5,443 nt of DNA. Source: an archaeon (GTDB taxonomy: Archaea > Iainarchaeota > Iainarchaeia > Iainarchaeales > CSSED10-239). How positions within the stretch are numbered: position 1 is the first letter of the stretch; each line of letters opens with the position of its first letter. The DNA is taken from assembly GCA_029557995.1 (NCBI GenBank), contig JAKQHQ010000002.1, positions 1-5,443 on the forward strand, read 5' to 3'. Made by a program: the position numbers and the translations under genes. The notes under the pieces were generated by a model. The model was not told the DNA's origin and did no database searches. It was given only the letters and a program-made list of their open reading frames with translations. Shown in pieces: positions 5,023 to 5,443 of this stretch.

Positions 5023-5443
5023 TTACTTTCTTCCAATTTTTTTTGCATACTTATGCAGGTTGCCCTCAATCTTATCTTTGTGGAAGAAAATCACAAGCGA
5101 GCCAATCCCTATAATAATTAATAACAGTAAAGAATAAAATAGATTAAGTTTTGTAAGCTGGTTTCCCATTACAGAATAAAACACAATCAACGGCAATCTT
5201 CCTACAAAGGATATCAGCATGTATTTTTTAAGGCTAATGTTTGTTATGCCTGCAAGAAGGCTAAATGTATCGTGCGGTAGTGGAGGTATCAGAAACAATA
5301 TGAAAAGCGTCTTTTCGATTGTGTTTGACTTGTTATCTATCTTTTCAAACACCTTCTTGTCAAATATACTTTCTAGAAAAGGTCTGCCAAACAGCCGTCC
5401 AAGCTGGAAAACAATAAACGAGCCAATCATTATGCCAATAAGC
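5023..5443 (-). CDS. VTT-domain (TVP38/TMEM64, DedA-like) membrane protein, 5'-truncated by the window edge
   Basis: The C-terminal 139 residues of an integral membrane protein of the VTT/SNARE-associated superfamily, whose members have been linked to lipid scrambling and carrier-lipid flipping. Numbered from the window edge, the fragment has a helix ending in GRLFGRPFLESIF (15-27), a charged segment (28-44), the re-entrant loop region LFLIPPLPHDTFSLLAG (49-65), the following ITNISLKKYML (66-76), GRLP (81-84), and a last helix at about 100-120 before a basic tail, KYAKKIGRK. This matches the family's R-x-x-P-x-x-P...G...P pattern except that the usual Arg three residues before the first Pro is Phe50. 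The frame is open through the edge, so ATG at 5430 is internal. The TAA stop (5025-5023) is three bases from the tRNA-Val gene. Which subfamily and substrate cannot be decided. Confidence 0.82.
   Translation of the reverse strand, partial: LIGIMIGSFIVFQLGRLFGRPFLESIFDKKVFEKIDNKSNTIEKTLFILFLIPPLPHDTFSLLAGITNISLKKYMLISFVGRLPLIVFYSVMGNQLTKLNLFYSLLLLIIIGIGSLVIFFHKDKIEGNLHKYAKKIGRK
5044..5057 (-). promoter_or_regulatory. Palindromic TATA-like element upstream of tRNA-Val
   Basis: TGCATACTTATGCA is an inverted repeat with six-base arms around CT, lying inside the 3' end of the VTT-family gene. Its centre, CATAAGTATG on the minus strand, is about 31 bases upstream of tRNA base 1, roughly the spacing expected for an archaeal TATA element with a leader of a few bases. 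It could let the tRNA, and perhaps the MarC-like gene, be transcribed independently. It is a poor TATA match and may be only coding sequence. Confidence 0.3.

Overview
The window reads as an archaeal chromosome segment of fairly low GC. The archaeal call rests on an operon of ribosomal protein eL33 (L35Ae), Nop5 and fibrillarin, which are archaeal/eukaryotic families; on polycistronic overlaps and GGTGA-type ribosome binding sites, which argue against a eukaryote; and on an archaeal-pattern tRNA-Val(GAC) with no encoded CCA. The compact layout and the shortened Nop5 and fibrillarin suggest a small-genome lineage such as DPANN, but that is inference. I see no transposase, CRISPR array, phage gene or other mobile system.

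Layout. 1-889 (+): the 3' end of an unrecognised, probably coiled-coil gene, translationally coupled (ATGA) to a membrane-anchored cyclophilin-type prolyl isomerase. 996-1931 (+): a Ca2+/cation antiporter (CaCA family) with a TTG start and its own promoter region. 1949-3581 (-): the operon eL33 - nop5 - flpA, transcribed away from rnhB. 3582-3664: an AT-rich divergent promoter region. 3665-4321 (+): ribonuclease HII. 4318-5443 (-): the 3' part of a VTT/TVP38-like membrane protein gene, then tRNA-Val(GAC), then a MarC/SnatA-like membrane protein gene, packed with gaps of 3 and 26 bases.

Functionally, the centre is information processing: ribosome assembly, box C/D guide-RNA-directed 2'-O-methylation, and RNA removal from DNA. 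The flanks are membrane proteins. The two points most worth a second look are that Nop5 lacks the N-terminal domain that normally docks fibrillarin, although fibrillarin is the next gene and is itself shortened, and that the otherwise well-formed tRNA-Val carries C at position 55 where U (pseudouridine) is nearly universal.
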